The notes beneath the pieces were generated by a model that was not told where the DNA came from, did no database searches, and saw only the letters and a program-made list of their open reading frames with translations. DNA of 64,000 nucleotides. Source: Rhizobacter sp. (lineage in GTDB: Bacteria; Pseudomonadota; Gammaproteobacteria; Burkholderiales; Burkholderiaceae_C). The stretch spans positions 1 through 64,000 of the forward strand of contig JAMLIM010000009.1 in the NCBI GenBank assembly GCA_023954175.1, in the 5' to 3' direction. Below, in pieces: positions 1-7,982 of the stretch (positions are counted from its first letter, which is position 1; each line of letters begins with the position of its first letter). Both the position numbers and the translations under genes were made by a program.

Positions 1-596
1 CGGGCGTGATCGACCTGCCGACGATCCAGCGCTACCTGAACTTCCACTTCTCGGTGACGATCGACCTCTTCGGTGCCGACCAGTCGAGCAACGCGGCGAT
101 CTTCTACAGCACCGGCCTGAAGGGCCGCTTCGAGGAAGGCAAGCGGGCCGACGACCACGTCCTCAAGGGCGCGACCTACAAGGTGCTCGAGGTGCATGGC
201 GGGCAGCTCGTCGAGAAGGAGGTGCCGATGCTCAATGCGCTGAACGAAGTGCTGCGCGACGACTACATCAAGGATTCGGTCGGCGGCGTCGAGCGCTGGA
301 ACAAGGTGATCGAGAAGGCCGGCATCGCGTTCCGCCTGAAGGTGCCGCACAAGGCGTTCCACCGCAACATCGGCGCGCTCGCGGGGCTCAAGGTCTCGCC
401 CGACGGCAAGGTCGTGACCGAGGCCGAATGGAACGCGAACGTCGATCAGTGGCTGCCGTCGGGAAGCGACCGCGCCTTCGTCGCCGGCCTGATGGGCCGC
501 GTCGTCGAGCCGGGCAAGTTCGCCAACTGGATCGCGCCGCCGATGATGGGCATCAACCGCCAGCCGGTGGACTTCGAATACGTCCGCTTCGGGTGA
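1..596 (+). CDS. boxB: Benzoyl-CoA 2,3-epoxidase subunit BoxB, C-terminal part (5' end outside window)
   Basis: Diiron oxygenase component of the aerobic box pathway. With the reductase BoxA it converts benzoyl-CoA to the 2,3-epoxide in the cytoplasm. The open frame enters from the left edge (first full codon at base 3) and gives about 197 residues to the TGA at 594-596. The family is roughly 470 residues, so this is the last two-fifths. The segment has the BoxB-type end, with the tract [20 protein letters not shown] just before the stop. The iron-ligand helices lie mostly outside the window. boxA follows after 22 bp, the usual order. Identification rests on overall family resemblance plus the adjacent boxA. 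Confidence 0.88.
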   Translation, partial: GVIDLPTIQRYLNFHFSVTIDLFGADQSSNAAIFYSTGLKGRFEEGKRADDHVLKGATYKVLEVHGGQLVEKEVPMLNALNEVLRDDYIKDSVGGVERWNKVIEKAGIAFRLKVPHKAFHRNIGALAGLKVSPDGKVVTEAEWNANVDQWLPSGSDRAFVAGLMGRVVEPGKFANWIAPPMMGINRQPVDFEYVRFG

Positions 597-618
597 CCCA
601 TCCGCCGAGGTCATCGAC

Positions 619-1890
619 ATGAACGCACCTGCCGAAATCGCCGTCATCAAGCAGCATCTGATCGATCCCGAGATCTGCATCCGCTGCAACACCTGCGAGG
701 TGAGCTGCCCGGTCGGCGCGATCACGCACGATTCGCGCAACTATGTCGTCGACCCCGACAAGTGCAAGCAGTGCATGGCATGCGTGCCGCCGTGCCCGAC
801 CGGCGCGATCGACAACTGGCGCACGATGCCCAAGGCGATCGCGCACAGCCTCGCGGCGCAATTCGAGTGGGATGAACTCCCGCCCGAACTGTCCACCGAC
901 GAGCTCGCCGCGGCGGGCGTCACGGCCGATGTCGAGATCGCCGAACCGACGCCGGCGGTGCTGCCGGCAGCGGCAAGCGGCGAGGAGCCATTCGACTCGG
1001 CGGCGTTCAATGCGACGCTGCCGCCCTGGTCCGCGGCGCACGCGTACACCAACCTCTACGGGCCGAAGAACCCGACGACGGCGACCGTCGTCGGCAACGT
1101 CCGCGTCACCCAGGTCGGCCGCGAGTACGACACGCACCATCTGATGCTCGACTTCGGCGCGATGCCGTATCCGGTGCTCGAAGGCCAGTCGATCGGCATC
1201 CTGCCGCCGGGCGTGGACGACAAGGGCCGGCCGCACCATGCGCGCCAGTACTCGATCGCCAGCCCGCGCAACGGCGAGCGCCCGGGCTACAACAACGTCT
1301 CGCTCACGATCAAGCGCGTGCTCGAAGATCACCAGGGCCGCCCGGTGCGAGGCGTGGCGTCGAACTACCTGTGCGACCTGAAGGTCGGCGACAAGGTGCA
1401 GGTCATCGGCCCGTTCGGCGCGAGCTTCCTGATGCCGAACCACCCGCGCTCCCACATCGTGATGATCTGCACCGGCACCGGCAGCGCCCCGATGCGTGCG
1501 ATGACGGAGTGGCGCCGGCGCCTGCGCGCCAGCGGCAAGTTCGAGGCCGGCAAGCTGATGCTGTTCTTCGGCGCGCGCACGAAGGAAGAGCTGCCGTACT
1601 TCGGCCCGCTGATGAACCTGCCGAAGGACTTCATCGACATCAATTTCGCCTATTCACGCACCGCCGACCAACCCAAGCGCTACGTGCAGGACCGGATTCG
1701 CGAGCGCGCCGCGGACCTCGCCGTGCTCCTGAAGGACCCGAACTCGTACTTCTACGTCTGCGGCTTGAAGAGCATGGAAGAAGGCGTCGTGCTCGCACTG
1801 CACGACGTGGCGCAACAGGCCGGGCTGTCGTGGGACAAGATCGGCCCCGCGCTCAAGGCCGAGGGGCGGCTGCACCTCGAGACCTACTGA
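619..1890 (+). CDS. boxA: Benzoyl-CoA 2,3-epoxidase reductase subunit BoxA
   Basis: NADPH-dependent flavo-iron-sulfur reductase that passes electrons to BoxB; 423 residues, normal for the family. The N-terminal 70 residues carry two [4Fe-4S] ferredoxin motifs ([15 protein letters not shown] and [15 protein letters not shown]). An Ala/Pro-rich linker follows, then from about residue 150 a ferredoxin-NADP reductase module with a flavin-binding RQYSIASP motif and a nucleotide-binding [10 protein letters not shown] motif. The ATG at 619 has a short purine-rich tract (cgagg) upstream and follows boxB by 22 bp, so the two are probably cotranscribed. Its 3' end overlaps the convergent HyfI-like gene by 7 bp, which marks the right boundary of the box locus. 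Confidence 0.93.
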   Translation: MNAPAEIAVIKQHLIDPEICIRCNTCEVSCPVGAITHDSRNYVVDPDKCKQCMACVPPCPTGAIDNWRTMPKAIAHSLAAQFEWDELPPELSTDELAAAGVTADVEIAEPTPAVLPAAASGEEPFDSAAFNATLPPWSAAHAYTNLYGPKNPTTATVVGNVRVTQVGREYDTHHLMLDFGAMPYPVLEGQSIGILPPGVDDKGRPHHARQYSIASPRNGERPGYNNVSLTIKRVLEDHQGRPVRGVASNYLCDLKVGDKVQVIGPFGASFLMPNHPRSHIVMICTGTGSAPMRAMTEWRRRLRASGKFEAGKLMLFFGARTKEELPYFGPLMNLPKDFIDINFAYSRTADQPKRYVQDRIRERAADLAVLLKDPNSYFYVCGLKSMEEGVVLALHDVAQQAGLSWDKIGPALKAEGRLHLETY

Positions 1891-2411
1891 CGGCCGCGCC
1901 GTACGGCGGTCAGGATGCCGCGCAGGATCTCCACCGGCGCCGGCGGGCAGCCCGGCACGGTGTGGTCCACCGCAATGACGTTGGCGACGCGTCCGCAGGT
2001 CGCGTAGTTCGTCTCGCCGAAGATGCCGCCGTTGCAGCCGCAGTCGCCGACGGCAACGACGAGCTTCGGTGCCGGCATCGCATCGTAGGTGCGGCGCAGC
2101 GCGGTCGCCATGTGGCGCGAGACGGGGCCGGTCACGAGCAGCATGTCGGCATGGCGCGGGCTGGCGACGAAGCGGATGCCGAGGCCTTCGATGTTGACGT
2201 AGGGGTTGTTGAGCGCGTTGATCTCGAGTTCGCAGCCGTTGCACGAGCCGGCGTCGACCAGGCGTATCGCGAGCGCGCGCCCGAGGATCGTGAGCAGTTC
2301 GCGCTGGATGCCTTCCGGCGAAACCGCCTGCGCGCCGTCGCCCGGCGCCACGTCGGGCGGCGCTTCGGTCAGGATGCCGGCGCGGGCGATCTGGCGCAGG
2401 GTCTTCCACAT
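1884..2411 (-). CDS. HyfI/NuoB-like Fe-S subunit of a hydrogenase-related membrane complex
   Basis: Small electron-transfer subunit of the complex I / group 4 hydrogenase superfamily, 175 residues from the ATG at 2411. The four ligands expected for the proximal [4Fe-4S] cluster are present: C57 and C60 (SCNGCE), C124 (GDCGC) and C155 (PGCPP). It should bind one cluster and dock on the HyfG-like subunit at the cytoplasmic membrane. An upstream in-frame ATG at 2459 would add 16 residues that do not resemble the family. It is the last gene of the minus-strand hyf-like operon, 107 bp after the HyfG-like stop, and overlaps convergent boxA by 7 bp. No HyfH/NuoI-type ferredoxin gene lies nearby. Confidence 0.85.
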   Translation of the reverse strand: MWKTLRQIARAGILTEAPPDVAPGDGAQAVSPEGIQRELLTILGRALAIRLVDAGSCNGCELEINALNNPYVNIEGLGIRFVASPRHADMLLVTGPVSRHMATALRRTYDAMPAPKLVVAVGDCGCNGGIFGETNYATCGRVANVIAVDHTVPGCPPAPVEILRGILTAVRRGRQ

Positions 2412-2518
2412 GTCAGTGCCGCCCGGCCACCCGAAGGCGCCGACGCGCCCAAAGACCACGCAGTGGCCCCGGCAGGTCCATTGGGCAGCGAACGAAGTGG
2501 GCTTGGGGCAGTTTCATC

Positions 2519-4135
2519 CTAGAGGTCGTGCCCCGAATAGCTGAGGTTGAAGGACTTGTTGATGAGCGGGAAGTCGGGAACGATGTTGCCGATCGTCGCA
2601 TGTTCGAGCACCGGCCAGTTCTGCCATGACGGGTCGTGGCAATGACAGCGGCGGATGCATGAAGCGTCGTCGAGTTCGAGCGCGACGAACACCTCGCCGC
2701 GCCAGCCTTCGACCCAGCCCGCGCCGAACGCGGAGCGCGCGGGCAGCGTGATGTCGGCGCGCACGGCGCCGCCCGGCAGCGCGGCGCACAGTTCGCGCAT
2801 CAGGCGCAGCGATTCGCGCGTTTCGTCGAAGCGCACCGACACGCGTGCCGCGACGTCGCCTTCGGTGCGCGTCGCGCGCCGGACCGCGAGCGCGCCGTAG
2901 GGCGCGAAGGCATGGTCGCAGCGCAGGTCGGCCGGCTGCCCGCTCGCGCGGCCGGCGAGGCCGGTCAACCCGAGTTGCTGCGCGAGATCGGGCGTTGCGA
3001 TGCCGGTGCCGATGAAGCGGTCCTGCAGCCCCGCATGCTGGTCGTAGATCGCGCGCAGGGCGATCACTTCATGTTCGATCGCATCGCACTGGCGGCGCAG
3101 CGCCGTGAGCGCTTCGCTGCCGAGGTCCGTCGCAACACCGCCGGGGACGACCGCGTCCATCATCAGGCGGTGGCCGAAGGTCTCGCGCGACAGGCGCAGC
3201 CAGTCCTCGCGCAGGCGCGAGAACTGCGCCAGGCCGAAGGCGAGCGCGGCATCGTTGCCGATCGCACCGAGGTCGCCGAGGTGGTTGGCGACGCGCTCGC
3301 GTTCGAGCAGCAGCGCACGCAACACCGCCGCGCGCGCCGGCACGCTGCAGCCGGCGGCCGACTCGAGCGCCATGCAGTAAGCCCAGGCATGGGCCACGGT
3401 CGAGTCGCCCGAGACGCGGCCCGCGAGGCGATGGGCGTCGAGCGGCGCGAGTTCGGTGAAGCGGCGCTCGATGCCCTTGTGCGTGTATCCCAGGCGTTGC
3501 TCGAGGCGCAGCACCTTCTCGCCGACGACCGAGAAGCGGAAGTGCCCCGGCTCGATGATGCCCGCGTGCACCGGGCCGACCGCGATCTCGTGCACGCCGT
3601 CGCCTTCGACGCGCACGAAATCGTAGTCGGCGGCTTCGTTGGATGTTGCGAGGTCGGGCGTGGCGCCGTCTCTGCGCAAGGGCCGGAAGCGCGCACCGTC
3701 CGACGCGCGATCGGCCGCGCGCGGCCAGGCGCCATGGTCGATCCAGGGTCGCCGATCGGCCGGGTGATCGGCTTCGTGATGCGCCTCGATGCCGAGCAGG
3801 TCGGCGGCCGCGCGCTGCATGCGCAGTGCGGCAGGAAAGTGCTGCGACACATCCGGGTAGCGCGCCGCCACGCCATCGGCGGGCAATGCCAACTCGAGCC
3901 AGACCAGACCCTCGGGCAGCGCATAGGCCGCGCAGACGACGAGCGCGTTGCGGTCGCTCTCTTGGATGCCGTCGCTGCGGTCGCAACCCCAGAGCGACAC
4001 GAGCCGCCCGCCGCTGCCGCGCACTGCGGCGGCCGCAGCGCGCCATTGCGACGCGTTGACCGCGCCATGCCAGATAGGCAGCGGCGCCGGCACGCGCGCG
4101 AGGGCGAGGTCGAGGATCTTCATCGCCGTCATCAT
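2519..4135 (-). CDS. HyfG/HycE-like large subunit lacking the NiFe cysteine ligands
   Basis: Homologue of the NuoC-NuoD-like large subunit of group 4 hydrogenases, 538 residues. An N-terminal 30-kDa-like domain covers about the first 160 residues and a 49-kDa-like domain the rest, ending in the family tail SFNLSYSGHDL. In true NiFe enzymes the metal sits in RxCGxC and DPCxxC motifs. Here these read RVSGDS (residues 240-245, serines at 242 and 245) and DPSWQN (501-506, Ser503 and Asn506). All four cysteines are gone, so hydrogen chemistry is not expected. This matches the class called energy-converting hydrogenase-related (Ehr). Start chosen at 4135 for the ATGA overlap with the upstream gene; in-frame ATGs at 4132 and 4123 are alternatives. 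Confidence 0.85.
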   Translation of the reverse strand: MMTAMKILDLALARVPAPLPIWHGAVNASQWRAAAAAVRGSGGRLVSLWGCDRSDGIQESDRNALVVCAAYALPEGLVWLELALPADGVAARYPDVSQHFPAALRMQRAAADLLGIEAHHEADHPADRRPWIDHGAWPRAADRASDGARFRPLRRDGATPDLATSNEAADYDFVRVEGDGVHEIAVGPVHAGIIEPGHFRFSVVGEKVLRLEQRLGYTHKGIERRFTELAPLDAHRLAGRVSGDSTVAHAWAYCMALESAAGCSVPARAAVLRALLLERERVANHLGDLGAIGNDAALAFGLAQFSRLREDWLRLSRETFGHRLMMDAVVPGGVATDLGSEALTALRRQCDAIEHEVIALRAIYDQHAGLQDRFIGTGIATPDLAQQLGLTGLAGRASGQPADLRCDHAFAPYGALAVRRATRTEGDVAARVSVRFDETRESLRLMRELCAALPGGAVRADITLPARSAFGAGWVEGWRGEVFVALELDDASCIRRCHCHDPSWQNWPVLEHATIGNIVPDFPLINKSFNLSYSGHDL

Positions 4136-5586
4136 CCGCCGATCATCTGTGCCGCCTGGCGGTACCAGGTGTCGAGATAGGGCGGCACGTAAAGGCCCAG
4201 CATCAGCGCGAGCGCGAGGTGAACGAAGACCGGCACCAGCGCCGGCGGGTGCGGCAGCGCGCGTACCGTCGTCTCGCCGAACACCATCGGCTGCACCCGT
4301 GCGAACACAGCGGCGAATGCCACCGCGAGCGAGATCAGCAGCAGCGGCGTCGCCCACGGCTGCTCGCGCATCGCGGTCGTGATGATCATGAATTCACTCG
4401 CGAAGACGCCGAACGGCGGCATGCCGAGAATCGCGAGCGCACCGAGCATCAGGCCCCATGCGACGGTCGGGCTGACTTTGATGAGGCCGCGGATCTCGTC
4501 CATGATCTGCGTGCCGGCCTTTTGCGTCGCGTGGCCGACGGCGAAGAAGATCGCCGACTTGACGAGCGAGTGCACCGTCATGTGCAGCAGGCCGGCGTAG
4601 GTCGCGATCGGTCCGCCGAGGCCGAAGGCGAACGTCATCAGGCCCATGTGCTCGATCGACGAGTACGCGAACATGCGCTTCACGTCGCGCTGGCGGATCA
4701 GGAAGAACACCGCCGCAACCACCGACAGCAAGCCGAAGCCCATCATCAGCCGGCCGGCAAGTGCGCTCTGCAGCGCGCCGTCGGCGAGCACCTTGCAGCG
4801 CAACACCGCGTAGAGCGCGACGTTGAGCAGCAGGCCGGAGAGCACCGCGGAGACCGGCGTCGGGCCCTCGGCGTGCGCGTCGGGCAGCCAGTTGTGCAGC
4901 GGCACGAGGCCGACCTTGGTGCCGTAGCCGATGAAGAGGAAAGCGAAGGCGAGCGTGACGATGTCGGGATCGAGCTGCGCCTTCACCGCATTCAGGTTCG
5001 TCCACAGCAGCGCGCCGCCTTCGGCGCCCAGCACCTTCTCGGCCGCCATGTAGATCAGCACCGTGCCGAACAGCGCCTGCGCGATGCCGACGCCGCACAG
5101 GATGAAATATTTCCACGCCGCCTCCAGGCTCGCCGCGGTGCGATAGACGCTCACGAGCAGCACGGTCGTCAGCGTCGCCGCTTCCATCGCCACCCACAGC
5201 AGGCCGAGGTTGTTCGTCGTCAGCGCGAGCAGCATCGTGAAGCTGAACAGCTGGTACATGCTGTGATAGAGGCGCATGCGCGGCGGCGTCATCTTGCCGC
5301 GGTCGCGCTCGACGCGCATGTAGGGCCGCGAGAAGATCGCCGTCGTCAGCCCGACGAAGGCCGTCAGCGTGACGAGGAACACGTTCAACGCGTCGATGAA
5401 GAACTCTTTGTGCCAGACGAACTGCGGGCCGTCAGCGACGATCTGCGCCGTCAGCACGCACGCGGCGATGAAGGTGCCGAGGCTGAACGCGACGTTGACT
5501 TCGGGTGCCTTCTCGCGGTGACCGACGAGTGCGAGCACGAGCCCGCCAGCGAGCGGAATGCCGAGGACGAAGAGCAGGGGATGCAT
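4132..5586 (-). CDS. HyfF-like antiporter-type proton-pumping subunit
   Basis: Polytopic membrane protein of the NuoL/M/N - Mrp antiporter family, 484 residues, about 14 hydrophobic helices. The conserved channel region reads GTKVGLVPLHNWLPDAH, with the lysine and histidine typical of the proton path, followed by the EGPTPVSAVLSGLLLN segment. Expected to move ions across the cytoplasmic membrane when the hydrophilic arm transfers electrons. Start is the ATG at 5586 (MHPLLFVLGI), which begins directly with a membrane helix. A longer in-frame extension would run into repeat DNA and is rejected. It overlaps the HyfG-like gene by 4 bp (ATGA) but is separated from the upstream HyfE-like gene by 786 bp of repeats. 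Confidence 0.88.
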   Translation of the reverse strand: MHPLLFVLGIPLAGGLVLALVGHREKAPEVNVAFSLGTFIAACVLTAQIVADGPQFVWHKEFFIDALNVFLVTLTAFVGLTTAIFSRPYMRVERDRGKMTPPRMRLYHSMYQLFSFTMLLALTTNNLGLLWVAMEAATLTTVLLVSVYRTAASLEAAWKYFILCGVGIAQALFGTVLIYMAAEKVLGAEGGALLWTNLNAVKAQLDPDIVTLAFAFLFIGYGTKVGLVPLHNWLPDAHAEGPTPVSAVLSGLLLNVALYAVLRCKVLADGALQSALAGRLMMGFGLLSVVAAVFFLIRQRDVKRMFAYSSIEHMGLMTFAFGLGGPIATYAGLLHMTVHSLVKSAIFFAVGHATQKAGTQIMDEIRGLIKVSPTVAWGLMLGALAILGMPPFGVFASEFMIITTAMREQPWATPLLLISLAVAFAAVFARVQPMVFGETTVRALPHPPALVPVFVHLALALMLGLYVPPYLDTWYRQAAQMIGG

Positions 5587-5650
5587 GTCAGTGATCGCGC
5601 TGCTGCTTTGCCGCGTGCGACGAGACGCGATTCGGGAGCAGGCGCACTTT

Positions 5651-5774
5651 TGCATCGCGCCAGGCGGTGCCCACCGGGGGTTTGAGCGCCTGCGCGTAGC
5701 GCCAGGCGGTGCGTGCGGTCGGCTTCAGCGCTTTCGCGTCGCGCCAGGCGGTACCCGCCGGGGGCTCATGGTTG
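5651..5774. repeat. 42-bp minisatellite, about three units
   Basis: The core gccaggcggt recurs at 5659, 5701 and 5743, a period of exactly 42 bp. Because 42 is a multiple of 3, the minus strand reads as a degenerate 14-residue repeat (consensus about GTAWRDAKALK) without a stop. There is no convincing start codon or ribosome binding site, so it is treated as non-coding. Confidence 0.75.
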
Positions 5775-5775
5775 C

Positions 5776-6291
5776 GCGGTCGGCGCACAGCGCCGACTGC
5801 ACTGCGGTTCTCGGCCAGGGGTCGCGTCGCAGAACTCGCTTCACTCACTTCGTTCGTTGCGCTCAAACAGTTGCGACGAGTCAGTCTACGAAGCGCGCTG
5901 CGCGCGCCGACCCCTGTCCTGCGATCCTCGTCGCTCCACAAATCGCCCCCGGCGGGCACCGCCTGCCGCGACGGTTCTTCTCTTGTGTGGAGCAGAACAA
6001 ATGCACCAGCAAAGGCGTGCCCGGGCAGGCCACGGCGCGCCTGCGCAGCGCCGAGTAGGTGAGCAGGGACACAAGCGGTCCGGGGGACCGCTTGTGCCTT
6101 GCGAACGGCCGGGCGTCCTCGCCCGGCGCGGCCTGCAAGGCCAGGGCTCGTGGCCGCGCGCGCAGCGCGCTTCGTGATCTGACCCGTCGCGATTGTCTGA
6201 ACGGAGCGAACGCAGTGAGCGCAGTGAGTTGAGCGACGTGGCCGCGAGACCGAGCATCGCAGGGCAGTCGGCGCACCGCGCCGACCGCGGA
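5776..6291. repeat. Long imperfect inverted repeat
   Basis: The left arm (about 5776-5917) and right arm (about 6160-6291) are inverted copies. Matching islands include cggtcggcgc with gcgccgact, and acgaagcgcgctgcgcgcg read forward on the left and in reverse complement on the right. The arms are about 130-140 bp around a core of about 240 bp. It resembles a non-autonomous palindromic element, but no ends or target duplication could be defined by eye. Confidence 0.65.
6070..6096. terminator. Strong GC hairpin in the operon insert
   Basis: Perfect 12-bp stem (cacaagcggtcc paired with ggaccgcttgtg) around a ggg loop, without a T tract on either strand. A second short hairpin, ccgggc/gcccgg, lies at 6109-6126. 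It could slow or stop transcription between the HyfE-like and HyfF-like genes, or stabilise mRNA ends. Function is inferred only from shape. Confidence 0.4.
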
Positions 6292-6372
6292 GGTGAAGCG
6301 CCGTGGACTGCCCGGGCGCGACTTTGCCGCGCGAGACTCCGCGAGCGATGCCGTCGAAGCCGCCCATCATCC

Positions 6373-7032
6373 CTAGTCTTCCTTCAGCCGTTCGAGATGC
6401 CGGATGTCCAGGCTGTCGAACTGCTCGCGGATCTGGAAGATGAAGACGCCGAGGATCAGCACGCCGATCAGCACGTCGAGCGCGATGCCGAGCTCGACCA
6501 CCATCGGCATGCCGTAGGTGGCCGAGGTGGCGGCGAAGAAGAGGCCGTTCTCCATCGCCAGGAAGCCGATCACCTGCGGCACCGCCTTCGCGCGCGTGAT
6601 CATCATCAGGAACGACAGCAGCACGCAGGCCAGCGCGATGCCCACCGTCCCGCGCGCCAGCGTCGACGACGCCTGCGCGATCGGCAGCGCGAGGTTGAAC
6701 GAGACGATCACGATCAGGATGCCGATCAGCATCGTCGTCGGGATGTTGATCAGCGTCTCGACGTCGGACTGGATCTGCAGCCGGTCGACGACGCGGTGCA
6801 GCAGCCACGGGATGAGCACCACCTTGAGCACGAACGTGATCCCGGCCGAGAGGAACAGGTGGGACTGCGCGGTGACGTGCGCGACGACGAGGGTCGACAG
6901 CACGAGCACCGCGCCCTGCAGCGTGAACAGGTTGATCAGCGACAGCACGCGGCGCTGCGCGATCATCGCGAACGCGAGCATCAGCAGCACCGCGCCGAGC
7001 AGGTTGACGAGCTGGGCGAGCAAGGCGTTCAT
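6373..7032 (-). CDS. HyfE-like membrane subunit
   Basis: Small integral membrane subunit of hydrogenase-4-type complexes, 219 residues, with about six or seven hydrophobic helices and a short charged tail (HLERLKED). The N-terminal third resembles NuoK-type proteins, as expected of HyfE. The ATG at 7032 overlaps the stop of the HyfC-like gene by 4 bp (ATGA), which fixes the start and argues for translational coupling. Downstream lies the repeat-filled gap instead of the HyfF-like gene. It should form part of the ion-translocating membrane arm. Confidence 0.82.
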   Translation of the reverse strand: MNALLAQLVNLLGAVLLMLAFAMIAQRRVLSLINLFTLQGAVLVLSTLVVAHVTAQSHLFLSAGITFVLKVVLIPWLLHRVVDRLQIQSDVETLINIPTTMLIGILIVIVSFNLALPIAQASSTLARGTVGIALACVLLSFLMMITRAKAVPQVIGFLAMENGLFFAATSATYGMPMVVELGIALDVLIGVLILGVFIFQIREQFDSLDIRHLERLKED

Positions 7033-7982
7033 GCGTGCGTCTGAAGCAGGATGTGCACGAGCATGCCGATCACCGCGAGCAGGAACGCGGTGGCGAGGAA
7101 CTCGGGGACGCGAAAGATGCGCATCTTCGCGTTCAGCGTTTCGAGCACGGCGAGGGCGACGCCGCCGATCGCGAGCTTGAAGACGAGCAGCGGCAGCGCC
7201 AGCAGCAGCGCAAGCGGCGATTGCGCATCGGCGATGCCCCATGGGATGAAGAGCGCAAGGCCGATGCAGGAGTAGGCGAACAGCTTCAGGCTCGCCGCCC
7301 ATTCGATCAGCGCCAGGTGGCGGCCCGAGTATTCGAGGATCAGGGCCTCGTGGATCATCGTCAGCTCGAGGTGCGTGGCCGGGTTGTCGACCGGTACGCG
7401 CGCGTTCTCGGCGAGCGAGACCATGGTGAAGGCGACGCCCGCGAAGGCGAGGCCGGGGTAGATCATGAACTCGCGTTGCGAGAGCGTGTCGACGATGGTT
7501 GTCAACGACGTCGAATGCGAGATCAGCGACGCCGAGAACAGCACCATCAACAGGGCCGGCTCGGCGAGGAAGCCGATCAGCATCTCGCGCCGCGCGCCGA
7601 GCGTGCCGAACGAGGTGCCGATGTCCATCGCCGCGAGCGAGATGAAGACGCGGGCGAGGGCGAACAGGCCGACGAGCGCGATCGCGTCGGCCGCGACCGA
7701 CAGCGGCAGGTCGGTCGAGAGCGTCGGCACGATGCCGCAGGCAAGCAGCATGCAGCCGAAGACGATGTAGGGCGTGGCGCGAAAGAGGGGCGAGGCGCTT
7801 GATGCGACGACCGACTCCTTGTTGAAGAGCTTGTGCAGCACCCGGTACGGCTGCAGCAGCGGCGGCGCCGACTTGTTCTGCAACCAGGCGCGCCACTGGT
7901 TGACCCACCCGCTGAGCACCGGCGCGAGCGCGAGCGCGACGACGATCTCGAGCAGTTGGGCGAACGCGCCGGCGATGCTCAT
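7029..7982 (-). CDS. HyfC/HycD-like (NuoH family) membrane subunit
   Basis: Membrane subunit linking the hydrophilic arm to the antiporter-like subunits, 317 residues, about eight helices. The family signature is present: YRVLHKLFNKESV near residue 50, then AENARVPVDNPATHLELTMI and HEALILEYSGRHL, the acidic loop that contacts the HyfI/HyfG-like subunits. It starts with ATG at 7982, overlapping the HyfB-like stop by 4 bp, and ends 4 bp inside the HyfE-like gene, so the B-C-E genes are tightly coupled. Length and motifs look intact. Confidence 0.88.
   Translation of the reverse strand: MSIAGAFAQLLEIVVALALAPVLSGWVNQWRAWLQNKSAPPLLQPYRVLHKLFNKESVVASSASPLFRATPYIVFGCMLLACGIVPTLSTDLPLSVAADAIALVGLFALARVFISLAAMDIGTSFGTLGARREMLIGFLAEPALLMVLFSASLISHSTSLTTIVDTLSQREFMIYPGLAFAGVAFTMVSLAENARVPVDNPATHLELTMIHEALILEYSGRHLALIEWAASLKLFAYSCIGLALFIPWGIADAQSPLALLLALPLLVFKLAIGGVALAVLETLNAKMRIFRVPEFLATAFLLAVIGMLVHILLQTHA

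Larger units (their letters stand above)
5587..6372. other. Repeat-rich non-coding insert within the hyf-like operon
   Basis: No credible gene lies in these 786 bp. Open frames on both strands are Arg/Ala-rich and start inside neighbouring genes or repeats. The block holds a 42-bp minisatellite, a long imperfect inverted repeat and strong short hairpins, listed separately. Neighbouring operon joints overlap by 4 bp, so this gap is out of place. No transposase, target-site duplication or integrase is visible. Confidence 0.7.

Noticed and set aside
2519-4135. True NiFe hydrogenase large subunit
   Set aside because: Both cysteine pairs that bind nickel are replaced, so hydrogen evolution is not expected.
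5588-6808. Minus-strand open frame through the repeat block
   Set aside because: It starts inside the HyfE-like gene and consists of repeat-encoded sequence with no ribosome binding site.
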